In this document: piece by piece, positions 7,602 to 16,050 of the stretch
Position numbering within the stretch: position 1 is the stretch's first letter
Layout of the letters: every line of letters begins with the position of its first letter
Origin: Haloarcula hispanica ATCC 33960
GTDB lineage: Archaea; Halobacteriota; Halobacteria; Halobacteriales; Haloarculaceae
Length of the DNA: 64,000 nucleotides
Reading direction: 5' to 3'
Assembly: GCF_000223905.1 (NCBI RefSeq)
Contig: NC_015948.1
Location: forward strand, 2,356,001-2,420,000
Made by a program: the position numbers and the translations under genes
Notes under the pieces: generated by a model
Database searches by the model: none
What the model was told of the DNA's origin: nothing
What the model saw: only the letters and a program-made list of their open reading frames with translations

Positions 7602-9080
7602 ATGGCCCACACGCTGCTGGTCGCCGGAACGGCGAGCCACGTCGGCAAGTCGACCGTCGCGGCCGGGCTCTGTCGCTATCTGGCCGACCGTGGTGTCTCG
7701 GTCGCACCGTTCAAAGCCCAGAATATGAGCAACAACGCCCGGGCGACACCCGGCGGCGAAGTCGGCGTCTCGCAGTACGTTCAGGCCCGCGCGGCCGGCG
7801 TCGCGCCGTCAACCGACCACAATCCGGTACTCCTGAAACCGCGAGGGGACGGCGAATCCCAGCTCATTCTGGATGGCGAGGCGGTCGGGCATTTCGAGGC
7901 CCGTGGATACTACGACGAGCACTGGGAGGACGCGCTGGACACCGCCCGCGCGGCCCACGACCGACTCGCCCGGTCCCACGACGTGATTGTCGCCGAGGGC
8001 GCGGGATCGATTGCCGAAATCAATCTGCACGACCGCGACCTGGCGAACGTCGAGACGGCGCGTTTCGCCGACGCCGACATCCTCCTCGTCGCCGACATCG
8101 AGCGCGGCGGCGTGTTCGCCTCGCTCGTCGGGACGTTGGAACTGGTTCCCGACGACATCCGGGACCAGGTGGCCGGCGCGGTCATCACGAAGTTCCGCGG
8201 CGACCGCTCGCTGCTTGACCCCGGCATCGACGAGTTCGAGGACCGGACCGGCGTGCCCGTCGTCGGCGTGATTCCCTACGACGACCCCGGACTCCCCGAA
8301 GAGGACAGCGTTGCGCTGCCGCCGGTCGGCGAGCGGTCCGTCGTCGGCGCTGACGATGGCGTCCCCGACGACGGGAGTGTTACTGTCGCCGTGCCGCGAC
8401 TCCCGCGCATCTCGAACTTCACTGACCTCCAGCCACTCGCCCGCGAACCCGGCGTCAGGGTCGCGTACGTCCCACCCGAAGCCGCCCTCGACGACGCCGA
8501 CGCGGTGGTCCTGCCGGGGAGCAAGAACACGGTCGACGACCTGCTGACGCTCACCGACGCTGGCTTTGATGGCCGCCTCCAGTCGTTCGACGGCCCCGTC
8601 GTCGGCCTCTGTGGCGGCTACCAGATGCTCGGGGAGGAAATCACGAACGCCGCAATCGAGGGGACCGGCGACGCGGACCGCGTCGAGGGTCTGGGCTTGC
8701 TCCCGGTGACGACGGAATTCAGCGAGTCGAAGACAGTCGAACACGTCCGGCGGGACCTCCGTGGCGTCGGCCCGCTTTCCGGGGCGAGCGGGACTGTCGA
8801 GGGCTACGAGATCCACATGGGCGACTCGACGCTGACCGACGAGGCGGCCCGGCCGTTCGACGGCGACGGGGCGGCGACCGACAGCGTTCTCGGCACATAC
8901 CTCCACGACCTCTTCGTCAACGAGAGTGCCAGAGGTGCCTTCGTGCGAAATGCGTTCGAGAGTGCTGGTGTTAACTCCCCAGCGGCAAACGAGCGAGAGA
9001 GCGGCGACCCGTACGAGCGAGCCGCCGGCCTCGTCGCCGACCACGTCGACCTCGGCCCGCTCGGACTGGCCGATTGGTGA
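7602..9080 (+). CDS. cbiP: Adenosylcobyric acid synthase CbiP
   Basis: A 492-residue glutamine amidotransferase of the CobQ/CbiP family, which amidates four side chains of adenosylcobyrinic diamide. The N-terminal ATPase domain has the P-loop [10 protein letters not shown] (residues 9-18) and KAQNMSNNA. The C-terminal class I glutaminase domain has the nucleophile C337 in [10 protein letters not shown] and a catalytic His near 435 in GTYLHDLF. Length is normal. It is separated from cobA by the opposed SatD-like pair but belongs functionally with the upstream corrinoid genes. CbiZ and CbiP products meet at adenosylcobyric acid, the substrate of CbiB. Confidence 0.96.
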   Translation: MAHTLLVAGTASHVGKSTVAAGLCRYLADRGVSVAPFKAQNMSNNARATPGGEVGVSQYVQARAAGVAPSTDHNPVLLKPRGDGESQLILDGEAVGHFEARGYYDEHWEDALDTARAAHDRLARSHDVIVAEGAGSIAEINLHDRDLANVETARFADADILLVADIERGGVFASLVGTLELVPDDIRDQVAGAVITKFRGDRSLLDPGIDEFEDRTGVPVVGVIPYDDPGLPEEDSVALPPVGERSVVGADDGVPDDGSVTVAVPRLPRISNFTDLQPLAREPGVRVAYVPPEAALDDADAVVLPGSKNTVDDLLTLTDAGFDGRLQSFDGPVVGLCGGYQMLGEEITNAAIEGTGDADRVEGLGLLPVTTEFSESKTVEHVRRDLRGVGPLSGASGTVEGYEIHMGDSTLTDEAARPFDGDGAATDSVLGTYLHDLFVNESARGAFVRNAFESAGVNSPAANERESGDPYERAAGLVADHVDLGPLGLADW

Positions 9081-9109
9081 CCGTTTGATACTTCTTCAAA
9101 TTCCGGAAA

Positions 9110-9117
9110 TTTATATA
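9110..9117 (+). promoter_or_regulatory. TATA box of the MinD-like gene
   Basis: The sequence tttatata is centred 27 bp before the ATG at 9141, the spacing expected for a leaderless haloarchaeal transcript. An 8-bp palindrome, ttccggaa (9101-9108), sits directly upstream in the BRE region. Confidence 0.7.
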
Positions 9118-9140
9118 CATCTAGCTCGCAATATTCTCCA

Positions 9141-9908
9141 ATGGTCGAAGTGTTCGCGGTCGCCAGTGGGAAGGGCGGGACTGGCAAGACGACGAGCACC
9201 GTCGCCCTCGGGATGGCGCTGGCCGACCGCTACGACGTGACGGTGGTCGACGCCGACACGGGGATGGCGAACCTCCTCTTTCACGCCGGCCTCTCCGACG
9301 CCGAGACGACGCTGCACGACGTCTTGGCCGACGACGCGCCCGTTGAGGCGGCCACGTACGACCGGTTCGGGCTGACCGTCGTTCCCTGTGGAACGAGCCT
9401 GGACGGTTTCAGAGACGCCGACCCGGACCGCCTTCGAGACGTGGTTGCGACGCTTGCAGAAGATACTGACATCATCCTCCTCGATTCGCCGCCAGCGCTC
9501 GACAGCCGGACCGCCGTCCTTCCCATCGTGCTAGCCGACCGCATCGTCGTCGTCCTCCAGCCGACGATCCCCGCCATCTCGGACGGGCTGAAGGTCCAGG
9601 AGTACGCGACGACCTACGACACGGACGTTGCGGGCCTCCTGTTCAACAAGGTCCGCGAGTCCGAATCCATCGAACAAGTCTCAGAGAAGACCGAACGGTA
9701 CTTCGACGGGCCGACGCTGGCCGCGGTCCCCGAAAGCGAGCGGGCCCGTGAGGCACGCCGTGCTGGCCGGCCGCTCCTTGCCCACGCCCCCGAATGCGAG
9801 GCGTCGACGGCCTACCGAGAGGCCGCCGAATCGCTTACCGTGCGGGATGGGGCGGCCGCCGACGCCGCCGACCGGTTCCAGAGCGCCGTCATCCCCGAGT
9901 CACTATGA
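9141..9908 (+). CDS. MinD/ParA-like P-loop ATPase
   Basis: A 255-residue deviant-Walker-A ATPase: SGKGGTGKTT at residues 9-18 with the signature lysine K11, switch-region VDADTGMANL near 36-45, and LLDSPPAL. Haloarchaea carry several MinD paralogues with roles in positioning archaella, chemosensory arrays and other assemblies; which one this is cannot be read from sequence. I see no clear amphipathic membrane-targeting helix at the C-terminus. The next gene starts in an ATGA overlap, so the two products probably act together. Confidence 0.9.
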   Translation: MVEVFAVASGKGGTGKTTSTVALGMALADRYDVTVVDADTGMANLLFHAGLSDAETTLHDVLADDAPVEAATYDRFGLTVVPCGTSLDGFRDADPDRLRDVVATLAEDTDIILLDSPPALDSRTAVLPIVLADRIVVVLQPTIPAISDGLKVQEYATTYDTDVAGLLFNKVRESESIEQVSEKTERYFDGPTLAAVPESERAREARRAGRPLLAHAPECEASTAYREAAESLTVRDGAAADAADRFQSAVIPESL

Positions 9909-10462
9909 AGTTGCCCCGCGGCCGACTCGACAAGTCCCGCGTCGTCACGGACCCGCGGGACACGCTCGCCGACGTGCTCGACCGCGAACTGACCGGCTAT
10001 GCCGTCTTCGAGTCCCAGGAGACGCTCCTGCTTGACGGCGAGGGCCGGGGCGTCATCACGTTCACCGACGGCGTGCCGGTGCTGGCCTACCACACCGGCA
10101 CGGACCGCGGCGGTCCGCCGGCGCTCGCGGACCTCGCCATTCCCGGGCCGTACCACGTCTCGTTGTACACGCTTGACGCCGCTGACCTCGAATCGGCACA
10201 CGAAGCAGCCGACCTCCGAGTCCCACCCGGGATGCCCGCCGAACGGCTGGGCGGCGACCCGGCGCTGGCCGACAGTACGCGACGGGCGGCTCCCGACGAG
10301 CGGCTGCCAGCGATGGGCGACGGCGACGCGGCAGCAGCCGAGGACGGAACCACCGAACAGAGTGCCGTCGAAGCGTTCCTTGACGACGCCGAGAAAATCG
10401 AAGCCATCAAACAGCAGGCGCGCTCGGAGGCCCGCGAACGTGCTCAGCAGTGGGAGTTCTGA
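9905..10462 (+). CDS. Conserved haloarchaeal-type protein partnered with the MinD-like ATPase
   Basis: A 185-residue protein, start ATG 9905 overlapping the ATPase stop. The N-terminal part (about 1-110) looks like a small mixed alpha/beta domain (ELTGYAVFESQETLLL, VITFTDGVPVLAY). The C-terminal part is an acidic, Ala-rich linker ending in a charged helix (KIEAIKQQARSEARERAQQ). I do not recognise a family with a known function. The overlap with a MinD-type ATPase suggests a cargo adapter or regulator; this is inference from position only. Confidence 0.8.
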   Translation: MKLPRGRLDKSRVVTDPRDTLADVLDRELTGYAVFESQETLLLDGEGRGVITFTDGVPVLAYHTGTDRGGPPALADLAIPGPYHVSLYTLDAADLESAHEAADLRVPPGMPAERLGGDPALADSTRRAAPDERLPAMGDGDAAAAEDGTTEQSAVEAFLDDAEKIEAIKQQARSEARERAQQWEF

Positions 10463-10669
10463 ATGGTCCCGCTTGCGTGGGGTTCTATACAGCCAGCCAT
10501 GAGATCAGTCTGCTTTGCTACAGGTCTTCAGTGTGTCCGTCGTGACACGGCCCCAATCCCACTCCAAGAGTAAACCGCCTGACGGCACCGTCGCATAGTT
10601 GTAGCGATGTACCGATCTGTGTCGACTCCGAAGTCGGTACTATCGGGAAATAGTCGACAACAATCCGCA
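10463..10669. other. Intergenic region, no gene seen
   Basis: These 207 bp lie between the convergent MinD-partner gene and the wHTH gene. I see no plausible coding sequence, RNA gene or strong terminator hairpin. Confidence 0.4.
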
Positions 10670-10924
10670 TCAATCCGCTCGCACGGGGATCCACCACACC
10701 CGCGACCGGCCCCCGACTTTCTTGCTCGTGATATCCGTCTCCGATTCGAGGTCGTGGAGTTTGTTCAGCGCAGTCCGTCGCGAACAGCCGAGTCTGTCCG
10801 CCACCTCCGACGCCGTGAGTGGCTCCGCGTAATCATTTCGGTGTCTGAACACCTCGATAACGTCCGATTCAGTGTACTGAATCTCCCGTCCAGGCGGAGA
10901 CATACTTCTGTCAACGATTGCCAC
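10670..10924 (-). CDS. Small winged-helix DNA-binding protein
   Basis: An 84-residue protein that is almost entirely a winged HTH: helices around VIEVFRHRNDY and TASEVADRLGCSRRTALNKL, then a wing ending RSRVWWIPV. This is a common haloarchaeal small-regulator architecture (ArsR/MarR-like). ATG 10924 and an internal ATG at 10903 (MSPPGR) are both possible starts. No ligand domain is present. Its target is unknown; the inverted repeat about 115 bp upstream of its start is a candidate binding site. Confidence 0.75.
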   Translation of the reverse strand: MAIVDRSMSPPGREIQYTESDVIEVFRHRNDYAEPLTASEVADRLGCSRRTALNKLHDLESETDITSKKVGGRSRVWWIPVRAD

Positions 10925-11215
10925 ATACTTATACTGTCGGCTATTATTTCATTCTGGGTGAAAGTATAGAAACACAGCCCGTTGTTGTCGCAAAACGAAC
11001 CCGGACGTCGGATCAGAATAGCATGAACGTTCTAAGCTGTTACAGCCCCTGTAACATGTGTTGTGTCCCGAAACAGTTACAGCGAATAAGTATAGGCCCC
11101 CACCGGCTATACCATGCTCCGGGGATACGCCATCCCGCCCTCCAGTGAGTGCTGGCGCGCCGACCAGTGCTCCCTTCGGCCCTTCCACACCGGATTCCAT
11201 CCGTGAGCGACTGGA
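10925..11215. other. Intergenic region with palindrome and a possible very small ORF
   Basis: This 291-bp region contains a perfect inverted repeat (TGTTACAG, 3 bp, CTGTAACA at 11038-11056) and a further GTTACAG half-site at 11076-11082. Next comes a TATA-like element (near 11089-11094), then a 30-codon plus-strand reading frame (11114-11206). The peptide has no recognisable motif; I treat it as unproven. Confidence 0.35.
11038..11056. repeat. Perfect 8-3-8 inverted repeat, candidate operator
   Basis: The arms TGTTACAG and CTGTAACA are separated by CCC. A third half-site, GTTACAG, lies 20 bp further on. The site is upstream of a minus-strand wHTH gene and of a plus-strand TATA-like sequence. 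The arrangement is typical of a dimeric regulator binding site. Confidence 0.6.
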
Positions 11216-12052
11216 TCATTGCTTGTTTTCTTGCACCGACAGGACCGATTCAAGCGGCTGTGACCGCGCTCTGTATCGGTCGAACACCGTCTCAGCCCAG
11301 CTATACACCGCTGTGGCGTCGGATTCGGCTATCGCCCGGACGTTGTTCCGGTCGTCGTAGGCCGCCAGACAGACCCGCGAGCGGTCCAGTGCGAGGCCGA
11401 TATCAAGCGGAGTATCGTGGACGTACGTGTCGATGTTCTCGTGTTCGACGCCTCGTTCCAGCGCGTCTGCGAAGTCCGACGCTGACCGTTCGAGGACGCT
11501 GTGATCGATGATGAACTCGATACGCGTCCCCGTTTCGAGCAGGTCCACCGCGACGTCGTTGAACACCGATGTAACGATAGGCGAGATGGCCCGAACGTCG
11601 CCGTCGACCTCGTGCAGCCAGTCCGTGAACCGATCAATCGCGGCCAGCGGGTTCTGTTCGGAACTCGTCGTGAGACAATTGGGGTCTAACAGCTCCGCCG
11701 GGAGATCCGCCGCGATGGAACCGAGGTGGGCGGCCAGCGGACCGACCGCCCGAGCCCGTTCGATCTCGCTCATGAGTGCCGTGTACTGGTCCAACACCCG
11801 CTGTCCAGTCACCGTGAGCCGGTACTCGCCGTCCCGTTTGACGACCCACTGCCGCTCGGAGAAGCCCGCGAGTATCCGCTGGATCGTGGTCCGAGTCGCG
11901 TCCACCGCATCGCACAGATCGGTGGGCCGTGCCGGACGCTCCCGGAGCTGGGCCAGTACTGCGAACCGCTGTGGTGACCCAGTAAGGAACTGGCAGTCCT
12001 CGAAAACGGTGTCGTCCGGACCCTCCGCCATTGGATACGTCTGCGTGGGCAA
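11216..12052 (-). CDS. HTH transcriptional regulator with FilR1-type middle domain
   Basis: A 278-residue protein with an N-terminal winged HTH (about 20-95: PTDLCDAVDATRTTIQRIL, then wing RDGEYRLTVTGQRVLDQY). A C-terminal regulatory domain (about 130-255) resembles the methanogenesis regulatory protein FilR1 middle domain found in many haloarchaeal predicted regulators (ISPIVTSVFNDVAVDLL, DIGLALDRSRVCLAAYD). The ligand and targets are unknown. Two ATGs are possible (12052 and 12031). It is a single gene with its own promoter region, upstream of the convergently placed small intergenic region. Confidence 0.82.
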   Translation of the reverse strand: MPTQTYPMAEGPDDTVFEDCQFLTGSPQRFAVLAQLRERPARPTDLCDAVDATRTTIQRILAGFSERQWVVKRDGEYRLTVTGQRVLDQYTALMSEIERARAVGPLAAHLGSIAADLPAELLDPNCLTTSSEQNPLAAIDRFTDWLHEVDGDVRAISPIVTSVFNDVAVDLLETGTRIEFIIDHSVLERSASDFADALERGVEHENIDTYVHDTPLDIGLALDRSRVCLAAYDDRNNVRAIAESDATAVYSWAETVFDRYRARSQPLESVLSVQENKQ

Positions 12053-12099
12053 CCGTCTTAGCCTCTTTGGCGTTTGGCAACACTGAACGAATTGTGGAG

Positions 12100-13764
12100 C
12101 TACTCGTCGCCGAACGAGCCGAGGGTGCTTTGGGTCCCGCCGTCTTCCGCGCCGTTCGACGCATCCGTCCCGTGTTCCGCGGCGATGCGTGCAGCGGCTT
12201 CGCGGCCGCCGGAGAAGGAGGCACGGCGCGCAATAGCCGAGTCCTGCAGGGCGTCGGCCGCGTCAGCGCGGACCTCCTCGTAACGCCTGCGGAACGCCTG
12301 TCTAGCCGCGTCGTAGTCGACGACCGGGTGCGGGTAGTCTTCGCCAATGCTGACGCCACAGGACGCCTGTACGTGGACCGGCGTCCCCTCGGGCCGGTCG
12401 AGGTACTCGTCGGGGAGCGAATCGAGTTCGGGCACCCACCGACGAATGAACTCGCCGTCCGGGTCCTGGTCACGGACCTGCTTTCGAGGATTGTACAGCC
12501 GGAGCGTCGGTTTGCCGATCAGTCCACATTGTGATTGCCACTGTGTGTAGTTGATCGCCGCCGAGGCGTCGATGAGATGGTGGTAGAACCAGTCCGCGCC
12601 GATCCGCCAGGGCTGCTGGAGCAAGTGGTAGTAGACCGAGGCACACATCGCCCGCATCCGGAAGTTGAGCCAGCCCGTCTCCTTGAGACACCGCATCGAC
12701 GCGTCGACCATCGGGAACCCGGTCCGTCCGTGCTTCCAAGCGGCCACCAGATCGGGGTCATACTGTGCCGTGTTGAACCCCTCGAACACCGGGTTCACCG
12801 CCGTATCGAGCCAGCCGGGCCAGTCTTCGAGTTTCTGTTCGTAGTGTTTGTTCCAGAACAGCCGCGAGACGAACATCTCTTTCCCGCGGCCGTCGGGCGC
12901 GTGGGCCTCGATGTACTGGATGACCTGCCGCACGGAGAGACAGCCGAAGGCGAGGTACGGCGAGAGCCCGCTGGTCCCGTCCCGCGCGTCCGTCGGCGCG
13001 GAGATGTTCCCCGGGTAGTCGTCGATCCGCTCGGCGAACGCAGACAGCCGTTTGCGTGCTGGCCCGGTTCCGCCGCGCGGCACCGCAGATTTCGACGGCG
13101 TGAGGTCGTAGTGGTCCTCAATCGTGCTGATGTCGATGCCGCTATCGAAGCTCCGAGAGGTGACCGTGCTCGGGTCCCAGTCGTACTGGTCGGCGGAGAA
13201 CCACGCCGAGACGTCGTCCTGCCACCCGTTGCGGGTCTCCGCTCGGTCCCGAACCAGCCCGTCGCCGTCGACGAATGTGACGCCACACTGTTCCCGAACG
13301 CGGCGGTCCCGCTCCCGGCCGTAGCGTCCGGTCGGAACGGCCATCGTCACGATGTCCCAGCCGGCCTCGCGGAACCGCCCCAGCACGTCCACCGGGTCCC
13401 CGTGGGCGTAAGTGAGCCCGCGGCCGGTCACAGTGTGGTACTGGTCTGCGAGGTCGGCCAGACAGTCGTGCAGGAAGCGGATACGGCTGTCACAGGCGAG
13501 GCCGTCCGCGCCGTAGAACGCCGGGTCGAACACGAACAGCGGGAGCATATACTCGGACGTTGCAGCCCTCGCTACCGCGGCCTGATCGCGAATCCGAAGG
13601 TGTTCGCGATGCCAGACGACTGTGCCGGATACATCGCTCTCAAGCGTCGGAATCGCGTCCTGTCGTGGCGCGTCCAGCGTCTCGTCTGACTCCAGTCCCG
13701 GCATACGCGCTATTGATTCGTCATTGGACCACAGGCACCACTGTCTTTCGTCTCTCGAAGCCAC
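12100..13764 (-). CDS. phr: Deoxyribodipyrimidine photolyase / cryptochrome family protein
   Basis: A 554-residue flavoprotein. The N-terminal alpha/beta antenna domain (about 40-190) begins GTVVWHREHLRIRDQ. The C-terminal all-helical FAD domain has TGFPMVDASMRCLKETGWL, NFRMRAMCASVYYHLLQQPW and INYTQWQSQCG. Known members repair cyclobutane dimers or (6-4) products with light, or sense light. The segment NPRKQVRDQDPDGEFIRRW differs from the classical class I enzymes, so I do not assign a lesion type. The acidic Ala-rich tail ends QSTLGSFGDE, which resembles a PCNA-binding peptide. The start may instead be ATG 13704. Confidence 0.88.
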   Translation of the reverse strand: MASRDERQWCLWSNDESIARMPGLESDETLDAPRQDAIPTLESDVSGTVVWHREHLRIRDQAAVARAATSEYMLPLFVFDPAFYGADGLACDSRIRFLHDCLADLADQYHTVTGRGLTYAHGDPVDVLGRFREAGWDIVTMAVPTGRYGRERDRRVREQCGVTFVDGDGLVRDRAETRNGWQDDVSAWFSADQYDWDPSTVTSRSFDSGIDISTIEDHYDLTPSKSAVPRGGTGPARKRLSAFAERIDDYPGNISAPTDARDGTSGLSPYLAFGCLSVRQVIQYIEAHAPDGRGKEMFVSRLFWNKHYEQKLEDWPGWLDTAVNPVFEGFNTAQYDPDLVAAWKHGRTGFPMVDASMRCLKETGWLNFRMRAMCASVYYHLLQQPWRIGADWFYHHLIDASAAINYTQWQSQCGLIGKPTLRLYNPRKQVRDQDPDGEFIRRWVPELDSLPDEYLDRPEGTPVHVQASCGVSIGEDYPHPVVDYDAARQAFRRRYEEVRADAADALQDSAIARRASFSGGREAAARIAAEHGTDASNGAEDGGTQSTLGSFGDE

Positions 13765-13846
13765 AGTGTTCGAGAGGGCAGCCCAGTGGAGTGAGCCGCG
13801 GTCGGCTACCAGAAGGGTTACACCGCGAGACCCGCGCTAGTCGATA

Positions 13847-14359
13847 ATGGAATTCGAGTCCACACGCCGACGATTCATGGAACTCGCCGGAGCGAGCGCG
13901 ACAGTGTCGCTCGCTGGCTGTAACGCCCTTCAGGGAGGCGACAGCGACGGAACGAACACGGGTACAGGGCCACAGAGCCAGAGCGCGGACGCGGACTCCG
14001 CGACCGTGACGGTCGTGGTTGAACCGGACCAGACACAGTTGCGGGAACGACAGCAGGAGATCCAATCTGAACTCCAGGCAGGGAATCTCACACAAAGCGA
14101 GGCACAGGCGGAATACCGTACCGCACAGGGGAACCTTGGCGAAGACGCAATCAGTTCTTTCGAGGAGCGTGCGACAGCAGACTTCGGTCTCACTGTCGAC
14201 GATTCTGTTCCCGAAGCGAGTGCGCTGTTGGTCACTGGCCCACCAGCCGGCCTCATTGGTACCCTTTCAATCGAAAGTGTCACCGGGATCCTCTCGCAAG
14301 CGACGTTCGAACAGATCCGGTCGCAGGTTCGGACCGAGACGCCGGGTGCGACGGAGTAA
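13847..14359 (+). CDS. Tat-exported lipoprotein of unknown function
   Basis: A 170-residue protein with a twin-arginine signal (TRRRFMELAG near residue 6) and a lipobox LAGC, giving a lipidated Cys near residue 25. Its mature N-terminus is Ser/Gly/Asp-rich, as in haloarchaeal surface lipoproteins. The rest (about 50-130) is a Gln/Glu-rich, probably helical region (LRERQQEIQSELQAGNL) followed by a compact C-terminal part. I do not recognise the domain. It would be anchored outside the cell. It is a single gene, convergent with the pilin-like operon. Confidence 0.82.
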   Translation: MEFESTRRRFMELAGASATVSLAGCNALQGGDSDGTNTGTGPQSQSADADSATVTVVVEPDQTQLRERQQEIQSELQAGNLTQSEAQAEYRTAQGNLGEDAISSFEERATADFGLTVDDSVPEASALLVTGPPAGLIGTLSIESVTGILSQATFEQIRSQVRTETPGATE

Positions 14360-14418
14360 CGAACGCTACGGACCGTCTCCTGATTTGCGGCGAGGGGTGC
14401 AGCTTTTGTTCCGGACTC

Positions 14419-14952
14419 TCACCACGAGGACCGACCGCTGGTCTCCAGAACCACGGTGACGGTGGTTTCGCCGCGTTCGGTCGTCGTCGTCACGTCGAAG
14501 CCGACGGCGAGGACGTGCGTGCGGCCGACCCGGTCCTGAGCGACGACGCCGCGGTCGGCGACGCAGTCCCCGAACTGGCGGTCCGGCCCGGACGGACAGT
14601 TCGCGTCTTTCCACTGCCGCGTTGCAGTGCCGTTGTAGGTTATATTGTAGTGAACACCGTCTTCGATTCGGGAGGTCTGGAGTCGGTCGAGCCGAGGCTG
14701 CAACCCCGTCCGAACGGCCGTCACTGCCGAATCGTTCGCGGCCCAGGCGTACTGGCTCGGGATGGACGTGCTCTCCGTCGCGACGGCTCGCTCAAGCACC
14801 CGAAGCGCGTCAGCAGACGGGTCGTCGTCGTAGTCTGCCGTCGCCCGAACGTCGTCGTGATAGCCCAGTTGGAGTGAGGCGAGCACGATTGGGACCAGCG
14901 CTACAGCGATGACCGTGGCCGCAACGAGGACTAGCTGTCCGCGCCGGGTCAT
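14419..14952 (-). CDS. Pilin-like protein, last gene of the tad operon
   Basis: A 177-residue protein with a short positively charged N-terminus (MTRRGQLVLVAATVIAV), one hydrophobic segment (about 6-27) and a hydrophilic, probably external remainder with two Cys (about 125 and 132) that could form a disulfide. It belongs with the haloarchaeal pilin-like proteins of unknown function that accompany TadA/TadC (DUF726x-type families, by memory). I chose ATG 14952 because it overlaps the upstream stop (ATGA); a GTG at 14961 would add three residues. Confidence 0.8.
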   Translation of the reverse strand: MTRRGQLVLVAATVIAVALVPIVLASLQLGYHDDVRATADYDDDPSADALRVLERAVATESTSIPSQYAWAANDSAVTAVRTGLQPRLDRLQTSRIEDGVHYNITYNGTATRQWKDANCPSGPDRQFGDCVADRGVVAQDRVGRTHVLAVGFDVTTTTERGETTVTVVLETSGRSSW

Positions 14953-15353
14953 GTGTACCACACGATGATTTGGACACTCCCGTGTCCCGTCGGCACAGTT
15001 GCGGTCCCAGTGCTGACGCCCTGTGGCGTCGGTGTTCCGACCGCTCCGTGCGGTGTTTCGACCCGGAAGAGGACGTTGTCGGGCAGGATACGGGCGACCC
15101 GGTTCGAAAGCGCGTCCCGCTCGCGGTCGAATGCCGCTGGACTCGAAACGACCTCCTGCAGTCGCGTTGCACCGTCGTGTCGCGGCGAGTCGTTAGCGAG
15201 GAGTGCCGCCGTATCCGAGGCGTAGGCGTCGAGTTGTGGCTCCCGGGTGTCCGGCGCTGGAGTCCCAAGAGCAAATCCCAGCGCGACGCCGAGAATCAGC
15301 ACTGTCCCGAGGGCAACTTCCACGAGCGACAGCGGCAACTGGGCTCTACGCAT
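14949..15353 (-). CDS. Pilin-like protein of the tad operon
   Basis: A 134-residue protein starting MRRAQLPLSLVEVALG, a type IV pilin-like N-terminus with one hydrophobic helix (about 8-28) preceded by basic residues, and an extracytoplasmic C-terminal domain. ATG 15353 overlaps the upstream gene by 8 bp. The upstream TTG adds one residue only. Like its neighbours it is presumably a minor pilin or pseudopilin; no specific function is known. Coupled to the next gene by ATGA. Confidence 0.8.
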   Translation of the reverse strand: MRRAQLPLSLVEVALGTVLILGVALGFALGTPAPDTREPQLDAYASDTAALLANDSPRHDGATRLQEVVSSPAAFDRERDALSNRVARILPDNVLFRVETPHGAVGTPTPQGVSTGTATVPTGHGSVQIIVWYT

Positions 15354-16050
15354 CAACGGTCACCACCAGGGTTTCCTTCGTCGACCGCGGGGCATCGTAG
15401 CTGACGGTCACGTTCCCAGGTTCGAGTTGCCCGGCCCGCTGGAAGCGCAGTTCCGTCGTCTCGTAAGGGACCAGTGGGACCTCGTAGCTGCCGTCCAGCC
15501 CGCTTCGGTTATGCAGGACGACCCGGTCGTTAGCGCGGACCGTCCAGACGGTCGTGCCGGCCGGCGGGTCGATAGTTACTGTGGCCTGCGCGCTCCGGCG
15601 AGGGAGCGTCACCGCGTCGGTCGTTGCCAGATCAGGCGTGAGGGTGCGTTGCTCCTGAGACTTGACTACGACGAGACGGCTGATTCGCGTGCCGCCGTGA
15701 ACCGTACCGCTGCGTGCGATCTCCTCGTCAGCCACCGCGACGCTGACCGCGTACTCACCGGCCGGCGGTGCGCTCCCCTCCAGCGCCGACTGGTCGAAGT
15801 CGTCCACCCGAGATTTGTTGAGGACGTTGCTCCGGGCGGCCAGTGGACCGCCCGCCGCGACGAGTCGGTCAGCGATAGCGGCGGCGACCCGACGCTCGTC
15901 GGGGGCCCTGTCTGCGCCGGCAATCGCGGTGTCGGCCATGGCGACACCCAGTCCGGTGACGACGGTCAGCAATACAAGCGCGATGCCCAGCGCTGGTAGC
16001 GACGTCTGTGCGCGAGTAGAATGGGCACAGCGACGGTTCGACAGGGTCAT
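15346..16050 (-). CDS. Pilin-like protein of the tad operon
   Basis: A 234-residue protein with a hydrophobic helix near residues 20-42 (LPALGIALVLLTVVTGLGVAMA), followed by a long external domain with several Asn-x-Ser/Thr sites and a beta-rich C-terminus. The ATG at 16050 is chosen because it overlaps the upstream stop (ATGA); a longer frame upstream would run through the preceding gene. Part of the five-gene pilin-like block downstream of the TadC remnant. Confidence 0.8.
   Translation of the reverse strand: MTLSNRRCAHSTRAQTSLPALGIALVLLTVVTGLGVAMADTAIAGADRAPDERRVAAAIADRLVAAGGPLAARSNVLNKSRVDDFDQSALEGSAPPAGEYAVSVAVADEEIARSGTVHGGTRISRLVVVKSQEQRTLTPDLATTDAVTLPRRSAQATVTIDPPAGTTVWTVRANDRVVLHNRSGLDGSYEVPLVPYETTELRFQRAGQLEPGNVTVSYDAPRSTKETLVVTVDA

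Noticed and set aside
10607-10969. A 120-codon plus-strand frame
   Set aside because: It is antisense to the small wHTH gene, which has a clear HTH and acidic composition.
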